Assembly (NCBI GenBank): GCA_003635255.1
Contig: PYJC01000055.1
Location: 1 to 64,000, forward strand
From: Candidatus Poribacteria bacterium
GTDB lineage: Bacteria > Poribacteria > WGA-4E > WGA-3G
Direction: 5' to 3'
DNA: 64,000 nucleotides
Every line of letters starts with the position of its first letter. Within the stretch, counting starts at the first letter, position 1. This document shows, in pieces, positions 38,102 through 48,129 of the stretch. The notes under the pieces are model-generated. The model had not been told where the DNA came from. It made no database searches and saw only the letters and a list, made by a program, of their open reading frames with translations. The position numbers and the translations under genes were made by a program.

Positions 38102-38968
38102 ATGGAGCATTTTATAGCACTGGTGACGAAGCCGGATAATGTCCCTATTGTTGCTATTCTCTTTTTGATACCGTATTTCATCTGGCTTTCGTACCGGCAA
38201 GCGCGCCAAACTGATAAGACAGGTGTGCCTTCGGATGCTGCACTCAACGATAAAGTCTACGTGTGGCCCTATCTGTGTCGGAACGAATTCATCTGCGCGA
38301 TTATTGTGATGCTCGTGCTCGGGGTCTGGTCAATTATGATTGATGCCCCACTTGAAGAACCCAGTGACCCAACGAAAACACCGAACCCTTCCAAAGCACC
38401 TTGGTATTTCCTTGCGCTCCAAGAGATGCTGGTCTATTTCGATCCGTGGATCGCGGGTGTGGTGCTCCCCGGATTGATTATTGCTGGCTTGATTGCTATC
38501 CCCTACATCGACACCAACCCAAAGGGTAAAGGCTACTATACGATCAAAGAGCGTCCGTTCGCACTCGCTGTATTCAGCTTCGGATTTATCGTTTTATGGA
38601 TTGTTTTGATGGTCGTCGGGACATTCCTCAGAGGCCCCGGGTGGAACTTTTTCGCACCGTGGGAAGCGTGGGATCCACACCTCGTTGTACCGTTGACGAA
38701 CGTGAATTTGTCCTATCTTTTCGGTATCCGTAATGAGGTTACCGCAAACTTTTTCGGCTTTGCCGTTGTCGCGGGTTATTTCTCGCTCGGGCCGATTGTC
38801 TATTTATGGAAACGGAATAGTAACCGTTTCTTACAAGAACTCGGTCTTGTTCGATATATCATCGTCTCGTTCCTGTTCTTAACCATGCTCGCACTGCCAA
38901 TCAAAATGATTTTGCGAATATTTTTCAATGTGAAATATATCTGGGTATCCCCGTGGTTCAACATCTAA
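38102..38968 (+). CDS. Cytochrome b C-terminal (subunit IV-like)
   Basis: NPSKAPWYFLALQEMLVYFDPWIAGVVLPGLII; multi-TM; follows cytochrome b. Confidence 0.85.
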   Translation: MEHFIALVTKPDNVPIVAILFLIPYFIWLSYRQARQTDKTGVPSDAALNDKVYVWPYLCRNEFICAIIVMLVLGVWSIMIDAPLEEPSDPTKTPNPSKAPWYFLALQEMLVYFDPWIAGVVLPGLIIAGLIAIPYIDTNPKGKGYYTIKERPFALAVFSFGFIVLWIVLMVVGTFLRGPGWNFFAPWEAWDPHLVVPLTNVNLSYLFGIRNEVTANFFGFAVVAGYFSLGPIVYLWKRNSNRFLQELGLVRYIIVSFLFLTMLALPIKMILRIFFNVKYIWVSPWFNI

Positions 38969-39154
38969 TAAGAATAGCTATCAACTATCAACTGCTAACA
39001 AAGAAGTTTGTGAAAGTTCTAACGTCTTTCTTCTTCTTAGCCGAGAAAACGTAAGCCCAACCAACGGGCCGGGCTGGCTTTACGGAAAGGAACGTCAGAG
39101 TCCAAGCCCACTTGAACGAACCGCAAGGAAAATTAGAAAAAGGGAGATAAGTTC

Positions 39155-42100
39155 GTGAGGAACAAAAAAGAAATTCCTGCTGAAAGTAAATCGTATTCTG
39201 CTTTGTTCTTTATTCTGTCCGGATTGTTAGGACTTGTAACTATTTGGGGGTTCTGGAGTGAGATGATCACCCGTCGTCCGTGGAAGCAGATCCAGCAGCA
39301 ATTTTATCAATATGAATATGAGAAAACACACGCGGAATTAGAGAACGCAAAGTTGGCTCTGCCCGAACTTCCCACACCTCAAGAACCTGATGCGAAAGCG
39401 TTAGGAAGGTTGACAAAAGAGGTGCGAAACGCTCAGGTCACATTGGATGAAGCATTACAAGCACGCAAGTTCCGGCAGAGCGAATCGGATGCGATTAATT
39501 ATAAATATCAGCATAGCCTCCACGTCGCAAAAGGGAAACACAATGCGACTGTTGACAAGTGGCAAAAGAAATTGGCTGAACTTGAATCCCGAATTGAAGG
39601 CGAACTGACCGAAGCAGTTTTGGCAGCTGAGGCTACTTTCGCTGATGTAAACAAAGCGTTGGCACAGTTCTATCAAACCAACGGCGACCCGCAGCAGGCA
39701 CTCAGCACCTATCTCATCGCGCAGAAATACGATGCCACGGACACGGAAATCGCTGAAGGCATCACCGCTGCACAAGCGTCCCTTCAGGCACTACAAGCCG
39801 ACAAAGCAAAATATGAAGAAGTCGCACGCCTACAGGAAAAATTACATTCGGTCGGTGGTATCAAGCGAACCTTCCTCGGCAGTCTATTAGAAAACCCGTT
39901 CCGTGAAACGCGGACTATCACGCAATACTATCTTGAGGACTTCAATTACACCGCAGACAGGTGTGCGACCTGCCACTTTTCTGCCGATAGGAGCGGCTAC
40001 GATCGAGATGCACAAGAGACGTTTGAGGTGGAGGGTGATGGCGAAAATCCTGTCGTACATCGCCTCAAGCACGCGAGTGTCAAGGTCGGCAGTGAAAGCG
40101 TCATAATTGATGACTTTGATGCGGAAGCAGACGAATATACACTGGAAGAAAACGGTACGCTCACTTTTAGTGACGTAGACGTTTTTGGCGAAGTCCAGAT
40201 TTCTTATGAGACCGGCTATCGGTCTGTCCTGCAGACGCATCCACACCGCGATGTCCTTCTCGCGCAGCACCCTATTGACAGGTTTGGGTGTGTCCCGTGC
40301 CACGGTGGACAAGGGCAAGCCCTGACAGCAAAAGCCGCCCACGCGTTAACACATGCTGAATACTGGCTCAGCCCTGTACTCGGATTGGATGAACATACCG
40401 GTAGAACTTCCGAAGAAACGAAAGGGTATATGGAATCTAATTGTCGCCGTTGTCATGATGGTGTCATGAAGTTAGATTACGGGGTGAACCCTGAAACAGA
40501 TGAACCTGTGGACTATGCCCCGAATCTGACAAAGGGATTGGCACTCTTTGAAGACCTCGGCTGCCACGGCTGCCACGCTGTGGAAGGGTATAGTGCCATC
40601 GAAAATGTTAACAAAGTCGGTCCATCGCTTTCAAAAGTTGGCAGTAAGGTGAAAGATACGGCTTGGCTCGAAAGTTGGGTTAAAGAACCGGAAGCGTATC
40701 TACCAAATACGACGATGCCAAACTTCTTCCCCGCAGATGGCATGAGTCAGGTCGTCTACCTCAAGAACGGCGGCGTACGCACAGGTGTTGTCACCAAAAC
40801 CGATGGCGGTATTGAGATTAAAACCGATGATGGCACTGTATATCCCTATTCTGACGATTACGTCCTCCGTATCGTTGATGAGGTAAAATCTATTGCAGCA
40901 TATCTCGCGACGATGAAGGATACCAGTCTTGATGAATCCTCCGTAAACTATTCCACATCTGAAAGCGTTATTAAAGCAGGTGAGGAGACTGTTAAAACCG
41001 TTGGCTGTCTCTCATGTCATGCCGTTGATGGTTTAGGCAGCGATTTCGCGCCAGCACTCGACAGTGTCGGCACAAAAGTTACACCGAATTATCTCCGTCA
41101 ATGGATTAGTGATCCGAAATCTTATGATCCTGATACGAGTATGCCGAGTTTACGGTTAAGTACTCGCGAAGTTGATAACGTTGTTGCCTATCTAATGAGT
41201 TTGCAGCAGCCAACAGCCAATGTAGCGACTGACTCTATTGGTGAAGTAGATGTAGCCGAAGGTGAGACACTTGTCAGAACTTACGGATGCTTCGGTTGCC
41301 ACGAAATACCGGGTTTCGAGAATGAATCCAAAGTCGGCGCAGACCTCGGCGAGTTCGGCGCAAAACTCGCTGACGAACTTGACTTTGGCGATACAGTAGA
41401 CGTTGAACACAGTTGGACCGGATGGACGGTCGGTAAAGTTACCAATCCTCGACGTTACCAGACGCGCCGTATTGTCTCTCGAATGCCCGTCTTCCAAATT
41501 AGTGACGAAGACGCAAGGGCACTCGCTGTGCTTCTGAAGAGTTTCCAACCCGAGAAGTATCCGCTCGGTTACATCCATAACCGATCCGAAAAGTTGAATC
41601 GTATTGATGCTGGCAGGCGACTGGTGAAAAAATATAACTGCACCGGATGCCACGAGATTGAAGGCGCAGGCGGCGATTATCGCGACGTTATCATCGCACA
41701 TGAAGGATTAAGTGATATGATTGCCACGCAGTTTGCCCCGCCAACATTGAAAGCTGAAGGTGCAAGAGTCTATCCTGATTGGCTGTTCGCATTCCTTAAA
41801 GAACCCTCTGATATTCGCTATGGACTCAAAGTACGGATGCCGACGTTCGGGCTCTCTGATGACGAGGCGACGACGCTTGTTAAATACTTCTCAGCACTTG
41901 ATGACGAACCGTTCCCTTATGAAACGATTGAAACGCCGACGCCGACGCGTGCTGAATTGCGGGTTGGTCAACAGATTTTTGACGAGCTACAATGTATCTC
42001 CTGTCATCCAGCGAAAGGTGAAAGGATTCCTGAAGGCAGCGACAAGGCGGGACGACCCGATCTCTCATTGGCGAAAGAACGGCTCAAGGCAGATTGGCTC

Positions 42101-42265
42101 ATTGATTGGATGAAGGATCCACAGTCGTTCCAACCCGGAACAGCAATGCCGCAAGCGTGGCCACTCGTCGGTGGACAGCACATGGCAGTTGACGGGTACG
42201 CTGACAATGACGCTGAAAAACAGATCCAATTCGTCCGAGATTATCTCATCTCGTTGGGACGTTAA
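39155..42265 (+). CDS. Octaheme c-type cytochrome, membrane anchored
   Basis: Eight CxxCH motifs: CATCH, CVPCH, CRRCH, CHGCH, CLSCH, CFGCH, CTGCH, CISCH; N-terminal TM and charged helical region. GTG at 39155. Confidence 0.9.
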   Translation: MRNKKEIPAESKSYSALFFILSGLLGLVTIWGFWSEMITRRPWKQIQQQFYQYEYEKTHAELENAKLALPELPTPQEPDAKALGRLTKEVRNAQVTLDEALQARKFRQSESDAINYKYQHSLHVAKGKHNATVDKWQKKLAELESRIEGELTEAVLAAEATFADVNKALAQFYQTNGDPQQALSTYLIAQKYDATDTEIAEGITAAQASLQALQADKAKYEEVARLQEKLHSVGGIKRTFLGSLLENPFRETRTITQYYLEDFNYTADRCATCHFSADRSGYDRDAQETFEVEGDGENPVVHRLKHASVKVGSESVIIDDFDAEADEYTLEENGTLTFSDVDVFGEVQISYETGYRSVLQTHPHRDVLLAQHPIDRFGCVPCHGGQGQALTAKAAHALTHAEYWLSPVLGLDEHTGRTSEETKGYMESNCRRCHDGVMKLDYGVNPETDEPVDYAPNLTKGLALFEDLGCHGCHAVEGYSAIENVNKVGPSLSKVGSKVKDTAWLESWVKEPEAYLPNTTMPNFFPADGMSQVVYLKNGGVRTGVVTKTDGGIEIKTDDGTVYPYSDDYVLRIVDEVKSIAAYLATMKDTSLDESSVNYSTSESVIKAGEETVKTVGCLSCHAVDGLGSDFAPALDSVGTKVTPNYLRQWISDPKSYDPDTSMPSLRLSTREVDNVVAYLMSLQQPTANVATDSIGEVDVAEGETLVRTYGCFGCHEIPGFENESKVGADLGEFGAKLADELDFGDTVDVEHSWTGWTVGKVTNPRRYQTRRIVSRMPVFQISDEDARALAVLLKSFQPEKYPLGYIHNRSEKLNRIDAGRRLVKKYNCTGCHEIEGAGGDYRDVIIAHEGLSDMIATQFAPPTLKAEGARVYPDWLFAFLKEPSDIRYGLKVRMPTFGLSDDEATTLVKYFSALDDEPFPYETIETPTPTRAELRVGQQIFDELQCISCHPAKGERIPEGSDKAGRPDLSLAKERLKADWLIDWMKDPQSFQPGTAMPQAWPLVGGQHMAVDGYADNDAEKQIQFVRDYLISLGR

Positions 42266-42425
42266 TAGTTATCAGTTATCATGCTTCGCAGTGAGAAAAG
42301 TTGTCAGTTACAAGAGTGCCTCGCAGTGAGAGTGATAGTCCTAAAGTCTCTTTCTGACCACTGAAAGATTTTTCGCAGAAAAATCGTACTCTCACTGCGA
42401 GGCAAACTGATAACTAAAAACCATT

Positions 42426-42782
42426 ATGAGACACCTTATAATTGTCATCGTTATGATTATTGTGTGGCTCAACGGGTTAATCTGGTTGGGTAAGCAGGTC
42501 GATCCGAGTACGAAGTATCAGTCAGCGGTAGAATACAAGTACGCACGATACTGTGCTGGGTGTCATGGGAACAATGGCGAAGGCAACGGACGTATTGGGC
42601 GTTTCAAAAAGTTGGACCCCGCAGATCTAACGGACAACAGTCTCTGGGAAATGCACGACGATGAACAATTACTCGATAGTATTAACGCCGGAAAGAACGA
42701 TATGCCAGCGTTCTATTACTACCTCAGCGATGAAGAACAACGGGAAATTCTCACATATATTAAGGAGAGGTTTCGTCCGTAA
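42426..42782 (+). CDS. Small membrane-anchored mono-heme cytochrome c
   Basis: N-terminal TM, YCAGCHGNNGEGNG. Confidence 0.9.
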   Translation: MRHLIIVIVMIIVWLNGLIWLGKQVDPSTKYQSAVEYKYARYCAGCHGNNGEGNGRIGRFKKLDPADLTDNSLWEMHDDEQLLDSINAGKNDMPAFYYYLSDEEQREILTYIKERFRP

Positions 42783-42921
42783 CTTGAAATTGGTCTAATG
42801 GAACGAGAGAAAATTTTTAGTGCCATCTGTTTACCAGATACAGAATCGGTTGACTCATTTGATTTGCGTTCTTAATTTCTGTAGTGTTAATATATTACAG
42901 AACACATTTAAATAAAATATA

Positions 42922-43046
42922 TAGGACTTATGCATTTTCTCTTAAAGTCCCCTGATAAGGGGCGGGGAATGCCCATAAGGCATTCATACCGTTGATTCTT
43001 TAGGGGGTTAAAAATACTGAAATTATTGCTTTTTGCGTAAGTCCTA
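42922..43046. mobile_element. MITE-like element (TIR TAGGACTTATGCA/TGCGTAAGTCCTA)
   Basis: 125 bp, 13-bp terminal inverted repeats with one mismatch; shares TTTAGGGGGTTAAAAA core with 23712-23833. Confidence 0.65.
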
Positions 43047-43067
43047 CTATAAAAGGAGAAAATAATC

Positions 43068-43820
43068 ATGAAAACCCTAATTGCCTTGCTTGGCTTTGGA
43101 ATGCTCGCGAGCGTTGCATTGGCAGGCAATATCACCGGCACCGTCCTGTATGAAGGCGACGCACCGGCGCGTCCAGAACTAACGGCTACCAAAGACCAGC
43201 ATTGCATTGACGCTGTAAAAGGCACAAAATCTGAAGCACTTGTTGTTTCAAAGGGCAAGGGCATCAAAAACGTTGTTATTTATGCCCGCGTCCCCAGAAC
43301 AAAAGTAACCTTGCCAGAAGAAACTCCTGAAATGGACCAAGTGGGTTGTGCTTACTACCCGCACGTGCTTGTTGTTCCTGTCGGTGCTACAGTGAATCTT
43401 GTCTCCAGTGATCCGGTAGCGCACAACGTCCGCTCACATGCCCAGAAGAATGAAGCAGTAAATACGTTGATTCCGAAGCCTGGGGTAGTTATCCCGCATA
43501 AAATTGAAAAGGCTGAAGAAATTAAGTTCACATGCGATATTCACACGTGGATGACCGGTTACATCGTCGCTGTTCCGAGCAACTTCTATACAGTTACCGG
43601 TGGGAAAGATGATAAAGGCAAATGGCTTAGTTCCGATGCGTATGAAAAATCGGCGGACACTGGAAAATATACACTCGAAAATGTCCCTGCCGGTAGAGCG
43701 CGCGTCGTCGCCTGGCACGAAGAACTCGGCACAGCAAACAAAACCGTTGAAGTGCCTGCCAGTGGTGATCTTACTGTAAACTTTACGAGTGCTGATTTTA
43801 AGAAAAAAGCCAAAAAATAG
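43068..43820 (+). CDS. Cupredoxin-like/carboxypeptidase-regulatory-like periplasmic protein
   Basis: Signal peptide; SSDPVAHNVRSH ... FTCDIHTWMTG (His + CxxHxxM copper-type ligand pattern). Confidence 0.7.
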   Translation: MKTLIALLGFGMLASVALAGNITGTVLYEGDAPARPELTATKDQHCIDAVKGTKSEALVVSKGKGIKNVVIYARVPRTKVTLPEETPEMDQVGCAYYPHVLVVPVGATVNLVSSDPVAHNVRSHAQKNEAVNTLIPKPGVVIPHKIEKAEEIKFTCDIHTWMTGYIVAVPSNFYTVTGGKDDKGKWLSSDAYEKSADTGKYTLENVPAGRARVVAWHEELGTANKTVEVPASGDLTVNFTSADFKKKAKK

Positions 43821-43832
43821 CAGCTGAAAACC

Positions 43833-45734
43833 ATGAAAATATCTAAGAAGCGGCTCTATCTCATATTGGGCTGTGTACTCGTCTTTTATGCCTTGTTAGC
43901 TATCGCTCCAGCATTCGCACAGGACGTGACCGAGGCTGAGTATCGCGCCTTCCCGAAGATCGGTAGCCGAAACGCAGCATGGATCGCTGCGCAGCTCCAT
44001 CTACTCTTCGGTTCCTTTATTCTCGGTGTCCCGATGTTCGCTGTTATCATCGAATTCATCGGTTGGAAGACCAAGGATGAACGGTATGACCGGATGGCAC
44101 AAGAGTTTATTAAACTCTGTATGGGGGCATTTTCGACAACAGCCTTGCTCGGTGGGGTCCTCGTTTTTATTCTCATCTGGTGCTATCCGAAAGTGATGAG
44201 CAAACTCAGTGGGATATTCGGACCGACGATGATTTTTTACGTCGTCCTATTCTTCGGCGAAACCTTTACGCTCTACCTCTATTCCTATGGATGGGATAAG
44301 ATGCAAGGACGCCATAAAGGGTGGCATCTCTTCCTCGGTGTTCTCTTAAACGTGTGGGGCACGGCGATTATGTTTGTCTCTAACTCCTGGTTGAGTTACC
44401 AGACGAGTCCCGCAACCCAATACGGCGTTCTATCTGAAGGGAGGCGGAAGTCGTGGATTGAAGAAAGATTGGCTGCCGATCCGTCCCTAACACCTGAAAC
44501 CGCTATGGAGGGTGTTACAAGCCATACAATGGTGCCACTCCACAACGAGACGACAGGCGAATTCATGGGGACGCTTTGGGATGCTGTCAATAACTTTACG
44601 TGGATGCCTGTTAATATCCATCGGCTTGTCGGGAACATCGCTTTCGGTGGTTCAATCGTGGCGGCTTATGCTGCGTTCCGGTTCCTCGTCGCTAAGACGA
44701 AAGAGGACAAAGCACACTACGATTGGATGGGATATACCGGGAACTTCATCGCACTCTGTGGCCTGATTCCGCTGCCTTTCCTCGGTTATTGGCTCGGTAG
44801 AGAAATCTACATGTTCAATAACACGATGGGCATCAACATGATGGGCAGCCTCTTCTCTTGGCTCTTTATTATTCAAGCAGTAATGATCGGTGTCCTATTC
44901 ATTGGTGCTAATTACTATCTCTGGTCAGGCATGGGGCGCATTCAGGGCGCGGAGATTTACGCGCGTTACCGTCCGTACATGATTACGGTTATTATTGTCT
45001 GTGTCGCAATCTGGATGACCCCGCGGACACTCTCTAAAATCTCGACCGCCAGTGAATTGAGCGCAATGGGCGGCGCAAACCATCCGCACCTCGGATTGTT
45101 CGGCTTGATGACCGCCAAGAATACGGCTGTTAACATTATCATCCTTACGACTTTCTTGAGTTTCTTGTTCTATCGACGTTCTGGGAAAACACCGACGGCC
45201 AGCTGGCGAAAGGTGGGGAACATAGCGATTTCCTCTGTTTTATTTTTCGCAACTGTCTCAATTGTAGTGATCGGCATCGTCGGATTTACCGTTCCTACGG
45301 ACTTACGCGTCAATGTCCTAACCCCGTATCAAGTCCTGGTCGCGCTCGCTGTCATGGCAGTTGTCACTGTTGTTGACATCTTCATGTACCGAAAAGCTAC
45401 AACATCGGGGACTATCAATTGGGGCGAGATGACGGACCGCTCGCAGTATGTGTTAATCCTTATCGCTATTACGTTTACGTCCCTTATGGGACTGATGGGC
45501 TATGCGCGTTCAGGATTAAGGGAGGCATGGCACATCTTCGGTGTCATGCAGGATACATCCGCAGATGCATTTACGCCGCTGCTCAGTGAGGCAGTGAACA
45601 TGGTAGCGATTATCATGGTAGCCTTCTTTGCACTCGTCGGATTTATCTTCTGGCTCGGTTTGTGGGGTGAAAAGAAGAAGCAAGCATCAGCAGCTACCGC
45701 CGAAGCGGCCATCGCCGCTGAGGGTGATGATTAA
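43833..45734 (+). CDS. CydA-like (cytochrome bd family) oxidase subunit I
   Basis: AAQLHLLFGSFILGVPMFAVIIEF, FVSNSWL, multi-TM; no GRQPW Q-loop motif seen; no adjacent CydB ORF. Confidence 0.8.
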   Translation: MKISKKRLYLILGCVLVFYALLAIAPAFAQDVTEAEYRAFPKIGSRNAAWIAAQLHLLFGSFILGVPMFAVIIEFIGWKTKDERYDRMAQEFIKLCMGAFSTTALLGGVLVFILIWCYPKVMSKLSGIFGPTMIFYVVLFFGETFTLYLYSYGWDKMQGRHKGWHLFLGVLLNVWGTAIMFVSNSWLSYQTSPATQYGVLSEGRRKSWIEERLAADPSLTPETAMEGVTSHTMVPLHNETTGEFMGTLWDAVNNFTWMPVNIHRLVGNIAFGGSIVAAYAAFRFLVAKTKEDKAHYDWMGYTGNFIALCGLIPLPFLGYWLGREIYMFNNTMGINMMGSLFSWLFIIQAVMIGVLFIGANYYLWSGMGRIQGAEIYARYRPYMITVIIVCVAIWMTPRTLSKISTASELSAMGGANHPHLGLFGLMTAKNTAVNIIILTTFLSFLFYRRSGKTPTASWRKVGNIAISSVLFFATVSIVVIGIVGFTVPTDLRVNVLTPYQVLVALAVMAVVTVVDIFMYRKATTSGTINWGEMTDRSQYVLILIAITFTSLMGLMGYARSGLREAWHIFGVMQDTSADAFTPLLSEAVNMVAIIMVAFFALVGFIFWLGLWGEKKKQASAATAEAAIAAEGDD

Positions 45735-45758
45735 AGCGGTTAAAGGAATCATTAAAAA

Positions 45759-47270
45759 ATGTCAAGAAATACGCTCATAAAAATCGCAAGTCTAATCCTA
45801 ATGGTGGTGAGTTTCATCGCCTATATCGCTGGTGCTTCTGCGTTCCCAATCGCCTCGGAGAATCTACTGCCTTGGTCGGTCTGGTTTCTGATTGCGGTCA
45901 TTGTAAACATCGTCTTATGGACCAGCGTTATGAGGTTATTGACATTCTCGCTTGCCGTGATATGGTTTTATGCCTTTGTTGCAGGGCTTGTCCCGGAAAG
46001 TTCCACTGCGGTGAATTTAACTGAACTGGATTGGAGCGATCCAGACGCAGTCGCTGAGCAGGGTGCCTTGGTGTTTAATGGGAAAGGACAGTGTAGCGCG
46101 TGCCATACTGTAGATACAACTGCCCCGCCAGGGAGATGTCCCGACTTGACAGACATCGGCGTTAACGCTGCAACCCGTGTACCCGGTATGGATGCCAAAG
46201 CGTATTTGATTGAATCCATGTATCAACCGGCGAACTTTCTTGTTCCCGGCTACGGCAAAATTATGCCAGAGGTATGGAAGGCACCTATCGCGCTCTCCAA
46301 ATTAGAAATCGAAGCGGTTATCGCTTACCTCCAGAGTCAAGGCGGTGAAATTGACCCGACCCCATTTGAGGAACCCATAGATAGAGCGGACATAGGGACC
46401 ACTGCTGCTGCACTTCCGCCCTTGTTGACCGGTGACCCGGAACTCGGTAAAAAGGTCTTTGTAGATGCTGCATGTATCTCATGCCATGCTGTGACAGGAA
46501 TCGAGAGTCCCGCAGCGGGTGAAACAACGAATGAAGACTTTGAAGTTGTTACCGCCCCCGATCTCTCTGAAATCGCTGCCTTTAATGACATGCGCTACCT
46601 TGAGGAGTCAATACTTGTACCCGGTGCCCAAATTGTAAGCGGCTACGGCGCAGTTACTGTGCGTGCAAAAGGGACGACCTTCCAGGGAACACTCGTCTCG
46701 CAAGACGAAGAGAAAATTGTCGTCCGAACCAAAACGGCAGACGGTGTGGAAGAAGAGCATACCATCTTATTGAGCGAAATTGATGACGAGCCGATTGAGG
46801 AACTCACAGATCTGGAAGCGAAAGGTTATCTTACATTAACGCTAACACCAGCAGATGCGAATGCTCCTGTAACGGGTCAATTGGTTTCGGAAACTGATGA
46901 AGTCGTAACACTTAAGGTCGGCGACGAGGCGCGAACGCTCTCTAAAACAGATGTGAAGAGCCTGATGACCGTTGTCACTTTTGATGGCGATGAAATTGTT
47001 GGCGAACATGTGTCGGGAACAACGGATGACGACGAAATTGTATTAGTCGTTGACGGGAGTGAAGAGATATTTGATACATTTGATCTTGAGGAAGCTACCC
47101 TTACCCGTGCGTCTGGCAAGAGACTCCATGTTACATCACCGATGCCCGAAAACTTCCCGATCCTCTTATCGGTCGCAGATTTGACCAATCTACTCTCTTT
47201 CTTGAGCACACTCACTGGTGCAACAGCGGAAGCGGTGCCAGAGGAGACAGGAGACACTCCCGCGGAATGA
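45759..47270 (+). CDS. Di-heme c-type cytochrome with inserted beta-rich repeats
   Basis: CSACHTV and CISCHAV; N-terminal TMs; inserted V/E/G-rich repeats before SPMPENFPILLSVADLTNLLSFL. Confidence 0.85.
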   Translation: MSRNTLIKIASLILMVVSFIAYIAGASAFPIASENLLPWSVWFLIAVIVNIVLWTSVMRLLTFSLAVIWFYAFVAGLVPESSTAVNLTELDWSDPDAVAEQGALVFNGKGQCSACHTVDTTAPPGRCPDLTDIGVNAATRVPGMDAKAYLIESMYQPANFLVPGYGKIMPEVWKAPIALSKLEIEAVIAYLQSQGGEIDPTPFEEPIDRADIGTTAAALPPLLTGDPELGKKVFVDAACISCHAVTGIESPAAGETTNEDFEVVTAPDLSEIAAFNDMRYLEESILVPGAQIVSGYGAVTVRAKGTTFQGTLVSQDEEKIVVRTKTADGVEEEHTILLSEIDDEPIEELTDLEAKGYLTLTLTPADANAPVTGQLVSETDEVVTLKVGDEARTLSKTDVKSLMTVVTFDGDEIVGEHVSGTTDDDEIVLVVDGSEEIFDTFDLEEATLTRASGKRLHVTSPMPENFPILLSVADLTNLLSFLSTLTGATAEAVPEETGDTPAE

Positions 47271-47352
47271 CAGATCCTGCAAAAAAAAAAAGCAAATTCT
47301 TTCTTCAACCCTATAAGGGTGGCACTTGTGTAGAGGAGGATAAACACGAAAA

Positions 47353-48129
47353 ATGAAAAGACCGTCTCTTTTCACAATATGTCTCATAATTCTGGTCGGT
47401 TCTTGGGTCTTCCTGAAATTCGTCATTGGCGGACTTATCTCAGTACCGATACCGGGTAGCGTGATTGCGATGTACATGGGATTGATTATCATCGCTATCT
47501 TGGTGCATATCTCTGTTGAGGACTCGCTATTTCGGGAATTTCGCCGCCCTATTCTCGAAACGCTGGTGGAAGACAAACGCCGTCCGCACCGCCGCGTGCT
47601 TGTGGTGTTAATCCCGCTCCTGCTGCTCGGTTATACCTACTCAATTATTGCGCAACGAGCGAATCCGCCTGGAAGCCCGCGCGACGCACACCCATCGCCG
47701 CCCCTTGAATTGACCTACAAAGATGAGGTCATCGGCACGATGCAAGATGTCGTGAACCCGTTCCGGCACTATGAAAAAGATGACCCAGAGGCGTTCAAAG
47801 CGCATGTTGAAAACGGTAAACGGGTCTATCATCAAAATTGCTTTTACTGCCACGGAGACCACTTAGATGGGCAAGGGCATTTCGCGCCATACCTCCAGCC
47901 GCTACCTGCTAATTTCCAGGACCCAGGCATTATTCCGAACTTCCAAGAATCTTTCTTTTTTTGGCGAATTGCCAAGGGCGGTCCGGGGTTACCTGCAGCT
48001 GGGACACCTTGGGATTCAGCAATGCCTATCTGGGAAAATACCTTGACGAAAGACGAAATTTGGGACGTAATTCTCTTTCTTTCTGACTATACCGGCTATC
48101 AGTTCCGAACCTTTGGGGAGGCACACTAA
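47353..48129 (+). CDS. Membrane-anchored mono-heme cytochrome c
   Basis: N-terminal TMs; CFYCHGDHLDGQGHF. Confidence 0.88.
   Translation: MKRPSLFTICLIILVGSWVFLKFVIGGLISVPIPGSVIAMYMGLIIIAILVHISVEDSLFREFRRPILETLVEDKRRPHRRVLVVLIPLLLLGYTYSIIAQRANPPGSPRDAHPSPPLELTYKDEVIGTMQDVVNPFRHYEKDDPEAFKAHVENGKRVYHQNCFYCHGDHLDGQGHFAPYLQPLPANFQDPGIIPNFQESFFFWRIAKGGPGLPAAGTPWDSAMPIWENTLTKDEIWDVILFLSDYTGYQFRTFGEAH

Noticed and set aside
43833-45734. Canonical cytochrome bd quinol oxidase
   Set aside because: No CydB neighbour and no visible GRQPW Q-loop; kept only as CydA-like.
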